Position numbers and translations under genes: made by a program. Shown piece after piece: positions 36,801-51,800 of a stretch of 64,000 bases of DNA (its first letter is position 1; each line of letters opens with the position of its first letter). The stretch covers positions 1,347,353 to 1,411,352 of the forward strand of contig JAQFVV010000205.1 in NCBI GenBank assembly GCA_028023455.1. The letters are read 5' to 3'. Under the pieces are notes generated by a model, which was not told the origin of the DNA, did no database searches, and saw only the letters and a list, made by a program, of their open reading frames with translations. Source of the stretch: Epiperipatus broadwayi. Its lineage: Eukaryota; Onychophora; Udeonychophora; Euonychophora; Peripatidae.

Positions 36801-39800
36801 GATTTTATCATTAAATCAGAATACCGTTACTATCTGCTAAGCCATAACATTTTATAACACCTAAAAAGAAATTTAATTAATGAAATCGGAATCAAAATTA
36901 TATAATTTATATATTTTAATAATTTTTTTAAGTAAATTAAAAATAACACCTCGGATACTTTATCAGTAGTAGAAATTAGATTATATGATTTTGTTTAATT
37001 GAAAGTCGATTGGTCCTGAGGCAAATTCAAATTCAACTATGCCATAAGCCGCCAAAGAACTAACCTTCGTTCCAGCTCAAGTATCTGTTTTAAAATTATT
37101 AAAATCGCAGAGCTCTGTGTAAAATTCAAAATAATCATTGCTTCAAAATCAGGTTAGCTAGCTAATAGTAAACTCTTTCTAAATTGTCTTATCAATAATA
37201 TTTCAATTCTATAAATGACATACTTTTGTTAATTTCCTTTATTAACTTCTTGTTTTGCTATATAACTTAATCACTGCAGTTATATTTATTTCTCTCTTGC
37301 TTATTTTAGTTATTATTAATTATGCTTGTCTCGAAACGGCACGCATTTAGTTACGAAATATATACTTTTTGAAGATATTATTTAAAATCTTCGTATTGTA
37401 TTAATTATAACGTCATTTAGTGCTCAGTTTCGAACCCCTAATTTATAAATAATGGCGACCCTTTGTGCTCGTTATTATATTGTCATTTAGTAAATAATTA
37501 ATGTAAATATAAAATGTGTCTTATAAATCCAAACTTTCAACCTTTCTAAGAGATTGAGCGGGATAAAGTAAAGTTTGTGTATATATATATTCCCGTCAGT
37601 AGTTTATATGTATTTCTCATGCTACAGAAGAGTTGGCTCTTTTAATCAAGCTGACAAAACTAGTGTTCATTTAATGTATGGTATTTCATTTATAATATAC
37701 TTCGGCTTGGCTGATGTGAAATTTATCAATATTTTATCGTTGTGCTGTTTTTTTTTTTTTATATACAGTATATATATAAGATGGACGGTAAGTCCAGCTC
37801 ATTTCCCTCTCTTATGGGTAGTGCTGTTGCTAAGACTGAGCTAAGGGCCAGATTTGTACGCAAGTCCCCGGCCTCTTATGAACCAAATAAAGGTTTCGTT
37901 TTAGCAGCATGACGATCTGTCATTGGATAAACCGGTATTGGTCATGAAAACCCTAAAATCTATTCATCCATCCGCAGAGCCACTTTATTATTATATTTTA
38001 CTTGTGCGTAGCGTATTAGTAAAATCTTTATAGCCAACTCTCGTGTTGAACCGAAGCATTCTTGAAAACCTGTTCGATCTAAAGCTATCTGTGAGGCTTT
38101 ATATGCCCATATTTAATATATAAATTTATCATAATCGGATGTATTATTAAACTTCACTCCAGACTTGGTTTGATTACATGTATAATAGCCACTCGAACTG
38201 ATGATGAAAGGACATAACTAATAAGTGGAATGTAGTGATTTATTATATAGCATAAAATTAGTGCAATTAAATAATAGCCACAAATTTATTTTGCTAAATG
38301 GCCTAGAGTAATATTTAGTAAATAAAATGCCTGCGTGCATTATCCAACGCTAAGTAATGGGTTATATCAAGTATATATGAAATTGTCAATAAATATAATT
38401 CATCATATATCAGTTTCTGTCTCATTAAATCAATCCAATTCACTAAGTGACCATAGCTATTCATTAGTAAAGCCCCTATTAATTAAATATATTAGATTTT
38501 ATCTCTGGAATGTCTCTAGTTTAGAAAGAAGGGAGAAAAAATTACATTACATTTTTTTTTAATTTAAAAAAAAAAAACCACTTTTAGAGTAAATAATTAA
38601 AAAAAAAGATCTATTTTTAAATTTAGAATTGACTTATAGATTAATAAAATATTTTATGAATAATTATGAGGATTTCTACGCGATAATTTTATCAAACCTG
38701 TCTAATTATAGCGTCATTTCCTATGTAAATCTATGATGCCATTCAAGCGGCCATGATAGCAAATTTGACCGCTCGACTTATATATAACATTTTGACATAG
38801 AGTAAATAATTTAAAAAAAAAGATCGATTTTTAAAAAAAAAAATAATTAAAAAACACATCCATTTATAAAACTGTGAAATAGCATGTGATACTATTAAGT
38901 TTGAGAATATTTAAATAGTTGTAGCATCTTAATTAATCACACCTGTACATTATACGCCATTCATATTTTAAGTAGTATGTACATAAACTCTATCAGTGCG
39001 TAGTTTTTCCGTGTGTAACTGTGGAGAAACAGCGCCACGTAGTGGGCTGGAATCTTGGTAGTCGCTGTTAGCAGATGACGCATAAGCTAGATGTATTTAC
39101 GGCAATCAGCGCCACCTAGGTTCTTGGTATCTGCTGTTTGCAGATGATGTCAGCTAAATGGGCTTATGCACTGCGACCAGCGCCACCAAGCGGGCAGCTT
39201 TGCTGCCAGCCAGCTGGTGGAATGTTCCTGTGCTTACACATTATGAACAGCGCCACCTTTCGGCTGGAATTTGCAATGCTGCATTTGGGGCCCCTACTCT
39301 AAGTATTTCTGTGGTTGACCCTGACCAGCGCCTCTGGTGGCCACATGGGTCAAAAGTCACAAGTACCCTTAGTATTAAAAGAAAATTTGCTTATGTGTTG
39401 GAAAAGAAAGATTTTTAATAAATATGTTTTATCAGTTCTTACTTATGGATCTGAGACTTGGGCGCTTAACAGAAGAGCAATATAGAGACTTCAGACCACT
39501 CAAACACATATGAAGAGTTGCATTTTAGGAGTAATAAGAAGAGATTGAAAATGAAATACATGGGTAAGAGAACAATCAGGTATTACTGAGATCGTTGAAA
39601 TAATGAAGAGACTGAAGTGGAGTTGGCTGAAAATATCGATAGAGTTAATGATAATAGATGGACAATAGAAATCTTAAATTGAATTCCAAGAGATTGGAAA
39701 AGACCTAGAAAGAGATCACATATGAGATGGTTGATGAAATAAGGAAGTGTGCAGTATTGATGTGGAGAAGCGGCTAGACTTGAAGAAGTCTTCATTTTGT

Positions 39801-42800
39801 AGTGAATTGATAATCGTTGAAAATTTTGATAATGATGAGCCTGTGTATAGAATTATTGAATAACACATTTACAAGAATTGAATCAGAAAATCTAAATATC
39901 GAACCAAACTGTAGTTCAGTTGTTATGGCAATTAGTTAAATAATTGTTATAAAAAAAGTTTTATTTTGAAGCAGATTGTACTAATTGATATCAAGTTAAC
40001 TGAAGCACTTGATTCTGAGTAGCATATCTTACACTATAAGATAAAGTGAAGCTGCTGCTGCTGGAATTTCATTGAATACTGAACAACTCCTAATACAGGG
40101 GTCCCCAACCCTAAGCCCGCGGGCACCAAGTCGTCCGCAGACCATTTTACGTGTGCCCGCCGCTATCCGAACATGATAAAAAATTATTTATCTGATACAA
40201 ATAAATTTAATTTTTAAAATTTATTATAAATTATTGTATTATATTGTAATCAAATTGTAGGGCATACTATACTTTTACAGTTAAAAATATAAATGTTAAT
40301 TGTATGTTGAAATTTTATTTTTGAAATAAATATTTTTTTGTACATTATGTGTATTATTAACAATATCCAACTATAAATTTACATTGAAAAAATAAAGGGT
40401 GCCCCCCACCTGGTTAAAAAAATAAATGGTGCCCCTGGCCGGTATTATAAAATGTGCTCTTAAGTGCAAAAAGGTTGGGGACCCCTGTCCTAATATAATA
40501 AGGGGGTTAGAAATAGTAATAAGTCATAATCTTTTAAAACGTGATTAAGTTCAACCTGTTAATTCTAATGTTTATCCAATAATTATTTATATAGTTTTAG
40601 TGTTTTTGATTTTAATTTTAAGTATATAGATGAACCATATAAATATTTTGAAACGTATTTGTGCAAAAATCAGAATCAAATGTCAAATTCTTTTTATAAA
40701 GCTATCAGATTATTGTGAATCAGAAATAAAATTTCTATTTATTACAGTTGATTATTGCTATGTTTGACTTTTTTTTTTAAAAAAAAAAAACTACTTAAAA
40801 AACTCTCATTCTTATTTATTTCAGTTGATCAAATCATATCCTGATTGCTGCATGCTCTGATAAATCATCAAACTCGCATCTTATATGTTCTTTTATTTTC
40901 AAAATATTTAAATTGTTTTTAATTGTTCATCTTCAGTTATTTTTATGCTACAAAAATAATTCATTTAAGTACTGAATTGTTTGTTTTATAGACCACATTT
41001 TTTTTTGTCTTTTAAAGCGCCATTATTTTGATTGCTAAATGTTGATGTTTATATTTTTACATATATATGATTTGTTTCAAATGTATTTTTATTTTTTTCC
41101 TTCCCATAAAGACTGATGCTTTTTCTGACGAAAATCTGAAACACTTTCCGTCAAAGGTTGAAGTAACTACTAAGCAAGATGAGAAATGTGATAGCGTAGA
41201 GAACGATCAAGTACAAAGTGCAGAACCTATGGGTAAGTTGACAATTCTGGAAGTATAATAAGGAAGTTTGAAGATGAATTTTAAAATGATATCTAAAATA
41301 TATGAAAATATAAAAGTTTTTAAGCATAGCGAAACCGAGATCTCTGGATATTTATTATCATGCACACACACACACGTATATATCTAATGGAATACTAACA
41401 CAAACATATTGGCTAAATACTGATACTCAATCACTTCTACTGAGTTTTCCAAAATTATAAAACTGCCCTTCAAATTTCCACGATCACTGCTTAATTATTT
41501 GGGTGTAAGATTTTATCATGTAACGTTTTTTTTTATTAATCTTGAATAAATTAATATGCAAACATTAAAAAAAAAACTGTAATAAAAATTAAATAAAAAT
41601 TGTAGAATAACTAAAATACATAATATGTTTTAATAAATTAAAAAAAAGATTTAATTATTAATTTTATTATTATAGATGTTGAAGTTAAAGATCAAGAAAT
41701 AACGGAGGAAGCTTTAGCTCAAGGTACATTTTATCAATGTATGACTATTATAACTTAATTCTTATCAATATAGATATGTACTTAGTTTGAAGTTTGAAAT
41801 GGATTGCAGTGTGTTGATTTTTCTTGTCTAATCTTTATTCATCCATTAATTCTGTTTGAAATCAATAAGTGCTTGAGCTCTGGAGTTTCCAGGATTATTT
41901 GGTATCCGCTTTGAAATCAAAATAAAGGTTTTATTTCTTTTGCTCTTTTGATTTGTTCTCAAAACAGTTGCAATTGAATTTTATTTGATGTATTTTTATT
42001 GATCATTATCATTTTGCCATATTAGTAAGTAAATTGTAAAATATAATTTGACATGTCATCCTCATTAGTTTTTATAAAACTGTATTCATATCAGCAATAT
42101 TGCTAGTACAGAATTATCATGAAGCAGATTTATATTACTTGTATGGAGTATGCACTCTATTTACATTTGTGGATTATTTTTGAACTTATGTTTAAACAGC
42201 AACCATTTGTACGCGTTCAAGTTTTTAATTGACAGTCAAATTATTTTGGTTTGGCCTGAGAAGATTGTTGTTGTACAGAAGATTTTCAAGATGATTATAA
42301 AGATATGGTGTTACTCTCTCATATGCAAATATAGACTTCTATTTGTATATGATGGGAAAGCTTTATTCTAATCTTATAATTTATTTAATTGGCCATATAA
42401 ATTTTGGACAGAAGCTTATATTTACATAGTAGAAGTAAATTTTTATATCAAATTTAATCAAAAAAAAAGAAAGTGAAAAGAGAAAAAAATGCACGAATCA
42501 AATAAATGTAAAAAAAAAAGAAGAAAAGTTAAATTAATAATCTGTTACAAATTATAATGTTCTTAGTAGTGAAACAAATTTATTGCCATTTATATATCCA
42601 TTACTTTGGAAATGTTAAACATATATAATTAATAATTCTTTTTCTTTTAACACTTTCTTCAATGCAAAAATTGTTTCTGCAAATAATTTTATTTCTTTTC
42701 TTACAGTTTTGATTGGTCAGCAGTCTTCAATAGTGCTACAAAATATTTAAATATATATGACTACATAAAAATAATATATCTTAAACATGTAGCTCTAATG

Positions 42801-45800
42801 AATCATACCTGCCAATCGAAATTGTAAGAAAAGAAATAAAATTATTTGTAGAAACAATCTTTGTATTGAAGAGACTATTGTTTAATAATCATTATATAGA
42901 AGATAAAAGAGAAGATAGAAGAATAAGGTCAAATAAACATGCAGCCTATGTTAATATTTAACACATATCTCAAAATATAACTTCATTTTAAAATTAAAAT
43001 TCATGAAATTACTTTTAGTCAAATATATTTAATACCTATTTGGACATTTTTATTAAATCCAACTGAAATCAACAGTTAATACAATTTGATTATTTATTTG
43101 TTGGTCATTTTGTAGTATGTGAGAAATATAAAATAAAAATTGTCTCATAAGTGTTTTTGCAATAAATATTTTGCTGATTTATTCGATATATTTTTGTCTG
43201 CGGATACATTGTTTATGTATTTTTAAATTGATATAAGTAGTTTCTATTAGTGCATCATTGAAAAAAAGTTACCTGTATATCAATGATTTTACATATTTGG
43301 AAAATTAATTAACTGATGATGGATATAGCAATAAAGATAGTGGAGTGAAAATTACAACAGGTTAAACAAGCTTTTTATACAATTCCAAAATCTGCAGCTC
43401 ATTATATATAAAAAAAGAGATAAATGTTTTCATTTCAAATGTAGCTTTCCACGGAGCAGAAATATGAACAAGCAGTAAAAGTCAAGAAAAAGAGATGGAT
43501 TTAGAGTAGCATATAAAAATTGGAAATCTAACATGTACAATGTAAAAATATTTAAAAGTGTAAGTGAAATTAAGATTATTCGTTGAGGAAATTATGAAGA
43601 GGAAGGGCAATTGGATTGGCCTTGTATTTAGAGGTGAAAGTATTATAATAAGAGATCCTGCATGAATTGCAGAATGTGTGAAGAAGAGATAGGAAACAAA
43701 AGTAAATTTTATTTTAGGGAGGAAAATAGCTAAAAATCTTTAAGAAGAGCTCATAAAAGAAGTTTTTATGTGGTGTGTGAGACCTGCTTTTAGGAAAGAT
43801 AAGTTTATCCCATGATGGAAACATTAGTACCTTCATGATAATAATGCTCCTATATTAATTTGGAGGAAGTGAGGATAACTTCTATTGTCCATAGCAATAC
43901 TGATTACTTGATTTAAATACTGAATTGCCATAGAAAATGAATAAAAGGCCAGTATTCTCCATTAGCAATCTTTAATCTATTCCAGTGCTGCTACCTCTTG
44001 TGGGTTTGATTAACCAATAGTTGCTGGATGATAGTTCTTATTAAATCTATCCTAAGCACTGGGTAGCAATTTAATAAGCATCAGGGTCTATTGATTGTTA
44101 AGATCTTATAATAGATAGTAATACTAAGAACAAATAGATTGCTTGCGAAGAGTTTACCATAAACTGAAATCAATTGTATTCTTGCAGAATAGAGAAAGGT
44201 CCTAATGCAAGTAATGCCCTGACCTTATGTTATGTGTCACACTTGTTTTCATTATTTTGGTCAAATTCTGTATCTATCTATTTGTTTAAAGTGTGATTAT
44301 GTTGATTAGTATAATTTATGTATAACTATTATAAAAATACTACTTTTTTATTTCAGAAAAATATTCTGAAGAAGACATTGTATCTGAAGACAAACGGCTA
44401 GCAATGAAAAGGAAAGGAGGTATGGATTAATTTGCAAAATATGCTAATGTACTTTTTGATGAACTACAAGTTGAATGATAATGAATCTAACAATAACAAG
44501 TATCTCATATTGTTTTTTAATCTGTATATTAAGGTATTTATCTATATATTAAGACAGGGGTGGGCAAATAGTGGCCCGCCAAGACAATCAGAAAAATCCG
44601 TCTTAACTGAGATTTTCTTCCCGTGTGCAACCGAAGATTCGTCTTGTATTTTCCACTAGGATGGCCACGTCAGTACACATGCGCAGTGTAGATACAATGT
44701 GCAGTACTTTTCCAGTTGATGTGGTTAATTTCAATTTTGTCTTTGCATTAGTAAATATATACATTTCCAACTTTAGAGAAACCATGAACCCTTCGAAATA
44801 ATGTAAAATTGGTGATGAATGTCGTATAAACAATGAAGAATGGACTAACGAATATTTCTTTGGTAATACAGGGAATAAAGCAGTGTGTTTATTATGTCAT
44901 GAAAAAAGGTGCAGCCCTTCGCTTCCACAAAATGGCCCCCCAATGCGCTTCTATCTTTTCATAAAGACTTTATTTTGTGTTTAAGAATGAAAGTATTCAT
45001 TTATGTATGGTTTAAAAAATCTGTAAAGCGCATGTGCATTAGCCTGATCGCTAATTTACTATTATAATCTATATATTGCTTTTTTTTTTCCTAGATAAGT
45101 TTTTTGTGATATTTAATATATGAAATGATCTTGTTTAGCTTAAAAAATAGTTCTGAAGTAGGTATTTTTTTTGTTCAGCATTTCATATACGAAAAAATAT
45201 TAATTATGGAATTGTTGCAAGAATTAAAGTAATTTATTTATCTGATGTTGAATGAATAAAACAGTAGAAATTGATCCCACAATATAGAAATTTTTAATAG
45301 TAGAATTGTTTATTGCTTACATTTTACAAGTAATAATTACCAATTTTTTGAAGATTAAATAAGTGTTAGTAGTTTTAGTTATATGTTGGATTATTTCCAT
45401 CATTTGATACTAAATGTCTTTTAGAAAAATTCAAATTTACTTGAAATTTTTTAAATACATTTAATTGTTACACACAGATTACTATAAAACACCATGTTTC
45501 AAATGATATTATTCTCTTTTCTTCTTTATGGGTTGCTAACCAATGATACCAGGGACATATAGATTTGTAAATATTCCAATTTATGATTAACCAACTAGGC
45601 TATCTTATCAAAATATTATGTATTTATCTAGGAAGTCCTCTGATTTTATCCATGTAAAATTTTTACTGATTAGTGCCTTTGTTAAAATAGCCTAGTTGAT
45701 TAGAACACAGTACTGTCACTGGTCAAGCCATCAATATCTGAAGAAGAGAGAAGAATACTACTTGAAATGTTGTGGTATATATCAACCTATGTAGTATTAC

Positions 45801-48800
45801 TAACAATTTAATGTATTTGACAAGTTTAAATAAAGACTGAATTTTTCTCAAGACATTTCACAATTAATATTAGATGATGGAATCGGTTAACATATAATTA
45901 CAACTAAAATACCATCATGACAAACTTTCCAACAAATACTAAATGTCAATAGTATATATTTTTCAACATTTTGTTGATTACTTGGAATTTTCTTCTATTC
46001 ATCAGGAATTTTTTATTATTTCCAGTTAACTATTTTGTTAGGATATATTTTCTTGTCATCACTATTATTTATGTGCTCAAATCCTTGAAGCCTAAGAAGT
46101 TAGATGTTATATGTATTTTTGTGGTTTGTGATCTCAGAAACCATACATATTTCATATACCATTACAAACTTTGCAATGATATTGCAAATACATTTCAAAT
46201 AATAGAAATTGTATGTATTTAATTTATAAACTCAGTCTTACTGCATGAATCCTGCTCTATTTTGAGAATAGTTTACAGTATTCAGTAAATGATGATTATT
46301 TTTAATAAGACTACATGTGCTACATTTTTTACAACTAGAATTTACAATACTTTTTTATTGTTATATCTATATAAATATTCCATATACTTTTGTGATAGAT
46401 ATATCTGCTATTGCAGAATTGATCTTCATAGTTTATTTATACTAAAGATTTTAATTACGGATTTTGTAATTATTATAATTATATTTCAATGATTCTTTCA
46501 ATTTTTTTCTTTTTAACATTTTCAAATGTATTTGCAAACTTCTTCAGTATTATTTTTTCAATCTTTAATTTTTCGAAAAACTTATGAAGATACAAATATT
46601 GATAAAAACATCAAAAAGAGGGAAGTAGGAAAAAGTATTGGATTACTGGAAACCATTTTAAATGTAATTTTGTAAATAGTTTTATTTTTTACATAATTGT
46701 TTATGTCATTGTGGTAAAGTGTTTTAAATTAACAAATATTTCAGAATTTGATGATGCGGCTAGTGTTGGATCAAACGCAACAATTATTACCGATTCTGAG
46801 TACAACTCTTCTCGGTCAGGTAACTTATATTTTGTAATTAATATGTTTTAAGAATTTTAATGCAAATTATAGATATCAATAACATGAATTGTCTTTTTTA
46901 CCTAAATTCTAATTGCTTTGGTGTTAATTGCAATAGGTTTATCATGAAATGTCATGCATAAATATATTTATGACTGATTACTACATACAATTATATAATC
47001 ATGAAAGACATAGTTGCAAGATGATTGTAAAAATTATCATGGATATTTACCCTAAAAATGTTAAACAAATTTTCCAAGTGAGGGTTATGTGAATAGCTAT
47101 TATCATGATTATAGGCGATGGATGATGAATACCTGGCAACACCAAGTCCTTTCAAACATACATACATATATATTACAACAGATGGTAATATTAGTTTCAG
47201 TTTTGCAGTCAGTTTATTATTGCTACAAATTAAGAGAAAAATTTCATTCTTATTTTAGAAGCTTTTAATTAATACAGCAATGTTTTTAAAATAGAGGAGA
47301 TTTTCACTACAGATAACTGCAAACTAAAGCAAATTATAGTTAATCTTTTATAGGTTCTCAATAGCTAGGGATACTAAGAATATGGAAAAACCAAAATGGG
47401 CACCTGGAATGTTGGACATCATTATGAAGAAAATTTGTAGTATAATAAAAGGATTTGAAATTAAATGGATAACTTAGAAAATAAATAACTGCATTATGTG
47501 ATCTTGGAAGTGTGTCCTAGTGGAAAATGAATTAGTATTTAGTCTACTTGTTGCCTGGCAGTACCATCTCTGAAACAGTGCTTGTGCTATATAGCAATAT
47601 AGTTTAATTGTTATCCACAAAACCACTAGCATGTTTGATCCTCCCAAGTTATGACTACAATGGAACAATACGCTAATATTAAATTTTGGTTTAAATTGGA
47701 CAAAACTGCTATTGAAATGTTTAAAATGATTCATACTGCATATGGAAGTGAAGCTACGAGTCACATGACTGTTTTCAAATAATTTGCGAGATTTTGTCAC
47801 AACAGGGAGGAAGTTGAAGATGATAGAGATAGGTATGAAAATACTGTCACATTTAATTGTCCTAATTCAGGATGCAGATACACGAACATCTAAAAATGTT
47901 TGTGGTGAATAATTAAGTTAAGCTGGTACTGCAGGCAATTTTGAGAGAGAACTTCTCACTTTTTATTGTGTGTCAGACTTCACAGTGAAATGCTTATAAC
48001 ACTTAAATTTTTTTTACTGTTCTAGACATAGTGTTTCTTTGATAAAATCTTAATATTGAAATTTAACGCAATGATGGTAATCTATGCACCATCTATAAGA
48101 GAATGACCAAAATGCAGATTTATTTTAAGGAAAAAATAAATTATAAAAACAACTAGATCACATGATTGCTAAAATTGGAAGAAATAGTAAGAAATCTAAC
48201 AAGGTTACACTACCGGGTTTCACAATAAAGATAATAATAATAAATAGCAAAAAGACTAGAACTAGATAGCACTGTGGGGTAAAAATAATGAAATAAAGAA
48301 TTATTATTTTAATTGTATTAAAATTAAAGTTTCAACCATTATTTTCTTTAAAAACTTTATTTATTGGTTGGTGAATTAAAAGTCAACATTATGAATATTA
48401 AAACACCAAATGTTTTTATCTCTACACTTCTCAGTCATATTTTATCACTGGTTTTGAGGTTTTTAACAACGTAAAACATTACTACAAATGTACTATTATT
48501 GTTTGTTTGAAAAAAAAATGGGAATATACAGTGAGCCTCATATGTAACTCCACAACTTCAATTATATGTTATCCAAAGAAAAATGTAAAGAAATAAACAA
48601 AAATGTAAATAAACAAACAGAAAAAAAGCTCATTAAAATTTACAAATTTTATGAAATTCAGCAGACATTTTTCTTCTATGAGCACCACATACGATTGTAT
48701 ATACTGATAAAATTTCTTCGGATTATGTTAAAAGCCCATTCATTTTATTCTTCTTTTATTATTCTTTCTGATTTTAATGTGCTGTATTTTGTATAATAAA

Positions 48801-51800
48801 ATATTTTTTGAGGATTATGTTAAAAGTTTTACAAAATTTCAGAACATACTAAAAGTTGAAACTTTTTTAAAAACATTAAAATAATTGGAGAAATCTTAAT
48901 TTCTTGATAAAAGATCACTATTTTGTTTTTATAAGAGATAAAAGTTATTGAAAAAGAATATTGCCTAGAACATTTATAATAGCTAGAAAGTCAGACTTTT
49001 TACTTTATTTTAAAAATAAAAATACGATAGTTAATTTTTTATTGCTTCACTGAATGCATGAGTGAAGATACACTCCATAAAATATAAAGGTGTCCCATCA
49101 ATTTATTATTAATAATTATAATTATTAAAATTTTTAATCTTCATTTATATTTTTATTATATATGTAAAAAAGCATTTGTGTTATATATGTGTGCGTGTTG
49201 AAAAGTATTGCAATTTATCATTTCAATGAATAATATGTATTCTACTCCTACTCATTGTTTATCAACGAAACATGAGCTATTATATACTATATACATTGTA
49301 TTGTTAGTTACCAGCATGTACATAAAATTACTTAATTTGGGAAAAAAATAATGCCAAAAATATAAACAATATGACAAAAAACTCATTTTCTTATATCTTT
49401 TTTTTTTTAGTTTTTTTCCTCCAGAAATTGAGTAAATTTATACACATGTTAATATATATCTAAATCCCCTCCCCCCAAATTAAGGAAAATAAATATGATG
49501 TCTCAATTTTATAATGTTGATTCAGTAAATAATAAATGAAAGATTTTACAGCAAATTGCAATTTGAATGTTATTTTTAGTCATATAAACTGAATCAAGTT
49601 GAATAAAAAAAAATGTTTTAGCTAACTTTTTTTGAATCTAAATTTTAATTTCAACTATATATTAATAAGTTGGCCATTTTTTTATTTTTTATTTGCATGT
49701 AAAAATTTTACAAAAGTGTACACAAAAGTATACAAATGGCAGTTAGTCCTTGAGATTGCTACTTCAAAATAACCAAAATACACTACAAGTATAAAGTTTG
49801 TCTGAGTACAAATAGGCACATTATATCTAAGAGTAATAGAAAATATATAACATTACTGAAAACAAAAATTAGAAGCTGTCGACTTCTACATCGATTCAAT
49901 GGCGACTTAGTTATAACTTAATAGAGGAGTAGCAAGGTTTGAAAGTTTAGAGACAATCTTATGTAGTCTTAAATTTATGGTGTAGGATTAAGGAAAAAAA
50001 GATGATTTAGCTTTATATCATTCTTGATAGTTCAAAGAACCAACAGCTTTAATATGAGAAATGACTTCTAAGTTTTGACTATAAATTATAAAGTAGTGAT
50101 TTTAATAGATTTTATGAATTACAATCATTAAAATTATATGAACACTGCAATGAAAAATATTTTTAAATTGCAGTCAAGTTCAAATTAAGAGTAACTTTGA
50201 ACCACTGAGTAATGGTAATTAATAATATTGAGAGTTATCATTTTGTATTAACTTAAGTCAATGAGGTGGATTCATTTAGCAATAAAGTTTTGTAAAAGAA
50301 TAGTTAGTTAGATATTAGCAAGCTAAATACAACTCGTACTGTCATAAAAGATCAAACGATATTAGATCGTTTAAAAAAATAGATAAAAGTGAGAACAATA
50401 AATAAACCAGTCCGATGTAATGGAGTGAGCAGTAACTAAGTTTGGCGAACAAGTTAATAAAGCAGCATATCATAAATTCACTTAAAAAATCACCCCAGAG
50501 AATTGTTACATCAATACCTTTAGCTTTATTAGGCAAATAGATGATTACAAGATAAAATTGTTTAAAGAAGTAAATGCAAGAGATTGCAATCAAAATAATA
50601 TATATTGTAATGGGCACATACGTATGTTACATTATTTTTTATTAGTAAACATAAAAAAAAAAGTTCGCCAATAAAAATTTCTTTTTTAAGAATTAAAAAT
50701 TGAAAATTAAAAAATCATCTTAAACTCGCATATATATAAAATCGCACAGATAAATAATTATTAAAATAAAACTTTATTAAAAAAAAAGTAGTTTAAAACT
50801 AAATTTTCAGAAAAGATTTAGAAATAAAAATATATGTTTAAGTTTGAAAACAAATTAATTAATCTTTTGTAAAATGGAAATGATTATTTTAATTAGTAAA
50901 CTAGCCTTTGGGCATTTAAATGTATAAGCATCGGTCAGATAGGAAAACAATAGAAACTTTTAGCAAATGAAAGAAATCCATCGGGAAATCGGACCTCAAC
51001 GAAAAGGTTTTCACCATAATGACATAATGTTGAGTTAATCCACAAAATTATTATAAAAGGAAAGGTAAAATAAAAGAGTTAGTTGGTTATTACGAGTGGA
51101 CAGATATGTGTTAGTGCGGAGTTGAAGGGGAAGGGATTGAAAAGACGCACTCTTCAATCCCTTCAGTTCTGCTAGGAAGAAAGAGAAATGAACTATCATT
51201 TTCTACATTGAGGACCAGCTGGAGTAAAAAACCTCCGGATGAATAAATAAAACGGCCAACAGAATACCAATCTTTTTTGGATGGCGTGGGAATTCACGTT
51301 CAAATGGCAAGCAACAGATAAAGATGAACTGTTTAAAAACGTAAGAACTTTATAATTAATGAACATTAAATTAAAAACTTTCAGTATTTAATCTATAAGA
51401 AATAGAATCCTATCTGACCAACGTAAATTAATATTAATAATGTCATTTGATGTATTTTTTTATTATTTAAAATCATTTCCATTTATTTTTTTTTGTTCTT
51501 TTAAGTTTCTATTATGATTTTTGTTTTTCGTTAGACTAAATTACATAAATGTTAAACTTTAGTCGGGCGTGAATGGCTATATAGATTTGTAAAGTTATAT
51601 TAGGGGAGGGTAATCTTAGGTTATTTGTTTCGTGGTTGAATTGGGTCGATGAATTGGATATATTGATGTAGTTAGTAGATGTAATTCGGGATTCGCTACG
51701 GGCAGAATCGCTTGTATACGCCGCACACTTCCTCTTGCCTAGGGAATGCGATCGTAAGTCGGCAAAATGACCGCAGTCCGTTTCTATGGAGTTTTTTTTA

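Larger units (their letters stand above)
31056..39367. mobile_element. 8.3-kb palindromic (foldback) element with GGTGGCGCTG arrays
   Basis: The element begins GGTACTTGTGACTTTTGACC and ends with the reverse complement. The two arms of about 4.15 kb mirror each other along their whole length, with scattered substitutions and small indels; the centre is near 35235. The first 340 bp of each arm are G+C-rich and carry five regularly spaced GGTGGCGCTG-type motifs. Each arm then contains two tandem copies of a roughly 1-kb A+T-rich unit. No transposase was seen, so it is non-autonomous. It sits inside an RTE LINE that resumes on the other side, with an 8-bp target duplicate. Very long, internally repetitive arms recall Foldback and Galileo (P superfamily) elements; the 8-bp duplicate would also suit hAT. 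Family is unresolved. Confidence 0.9.

Noticed and set aside
37575-37844. Small membrane-protein gene in the palindrome arms
   Set aside because: The mirrored frames (32539-32880 and here) diverge by a frameshift and are hydrophobic because of T-rich DNA; they do not look maintained as protein.
31056-39367. The palindrome as an assembly artefact
   Set aside because: The arms differ by scattered substitutions and indels, the same LINE continues on both sides in the same orientation, and an 8-bp duplicate borders it. A misassembled fold would give identical arms and different flanks.
50342-50617. 91-codon hydrophobic frame, reverse strand
   Set aside because: Leu/Ile/Phe-rich composition is what T-rich DNA gives by chance; no family or splice context.
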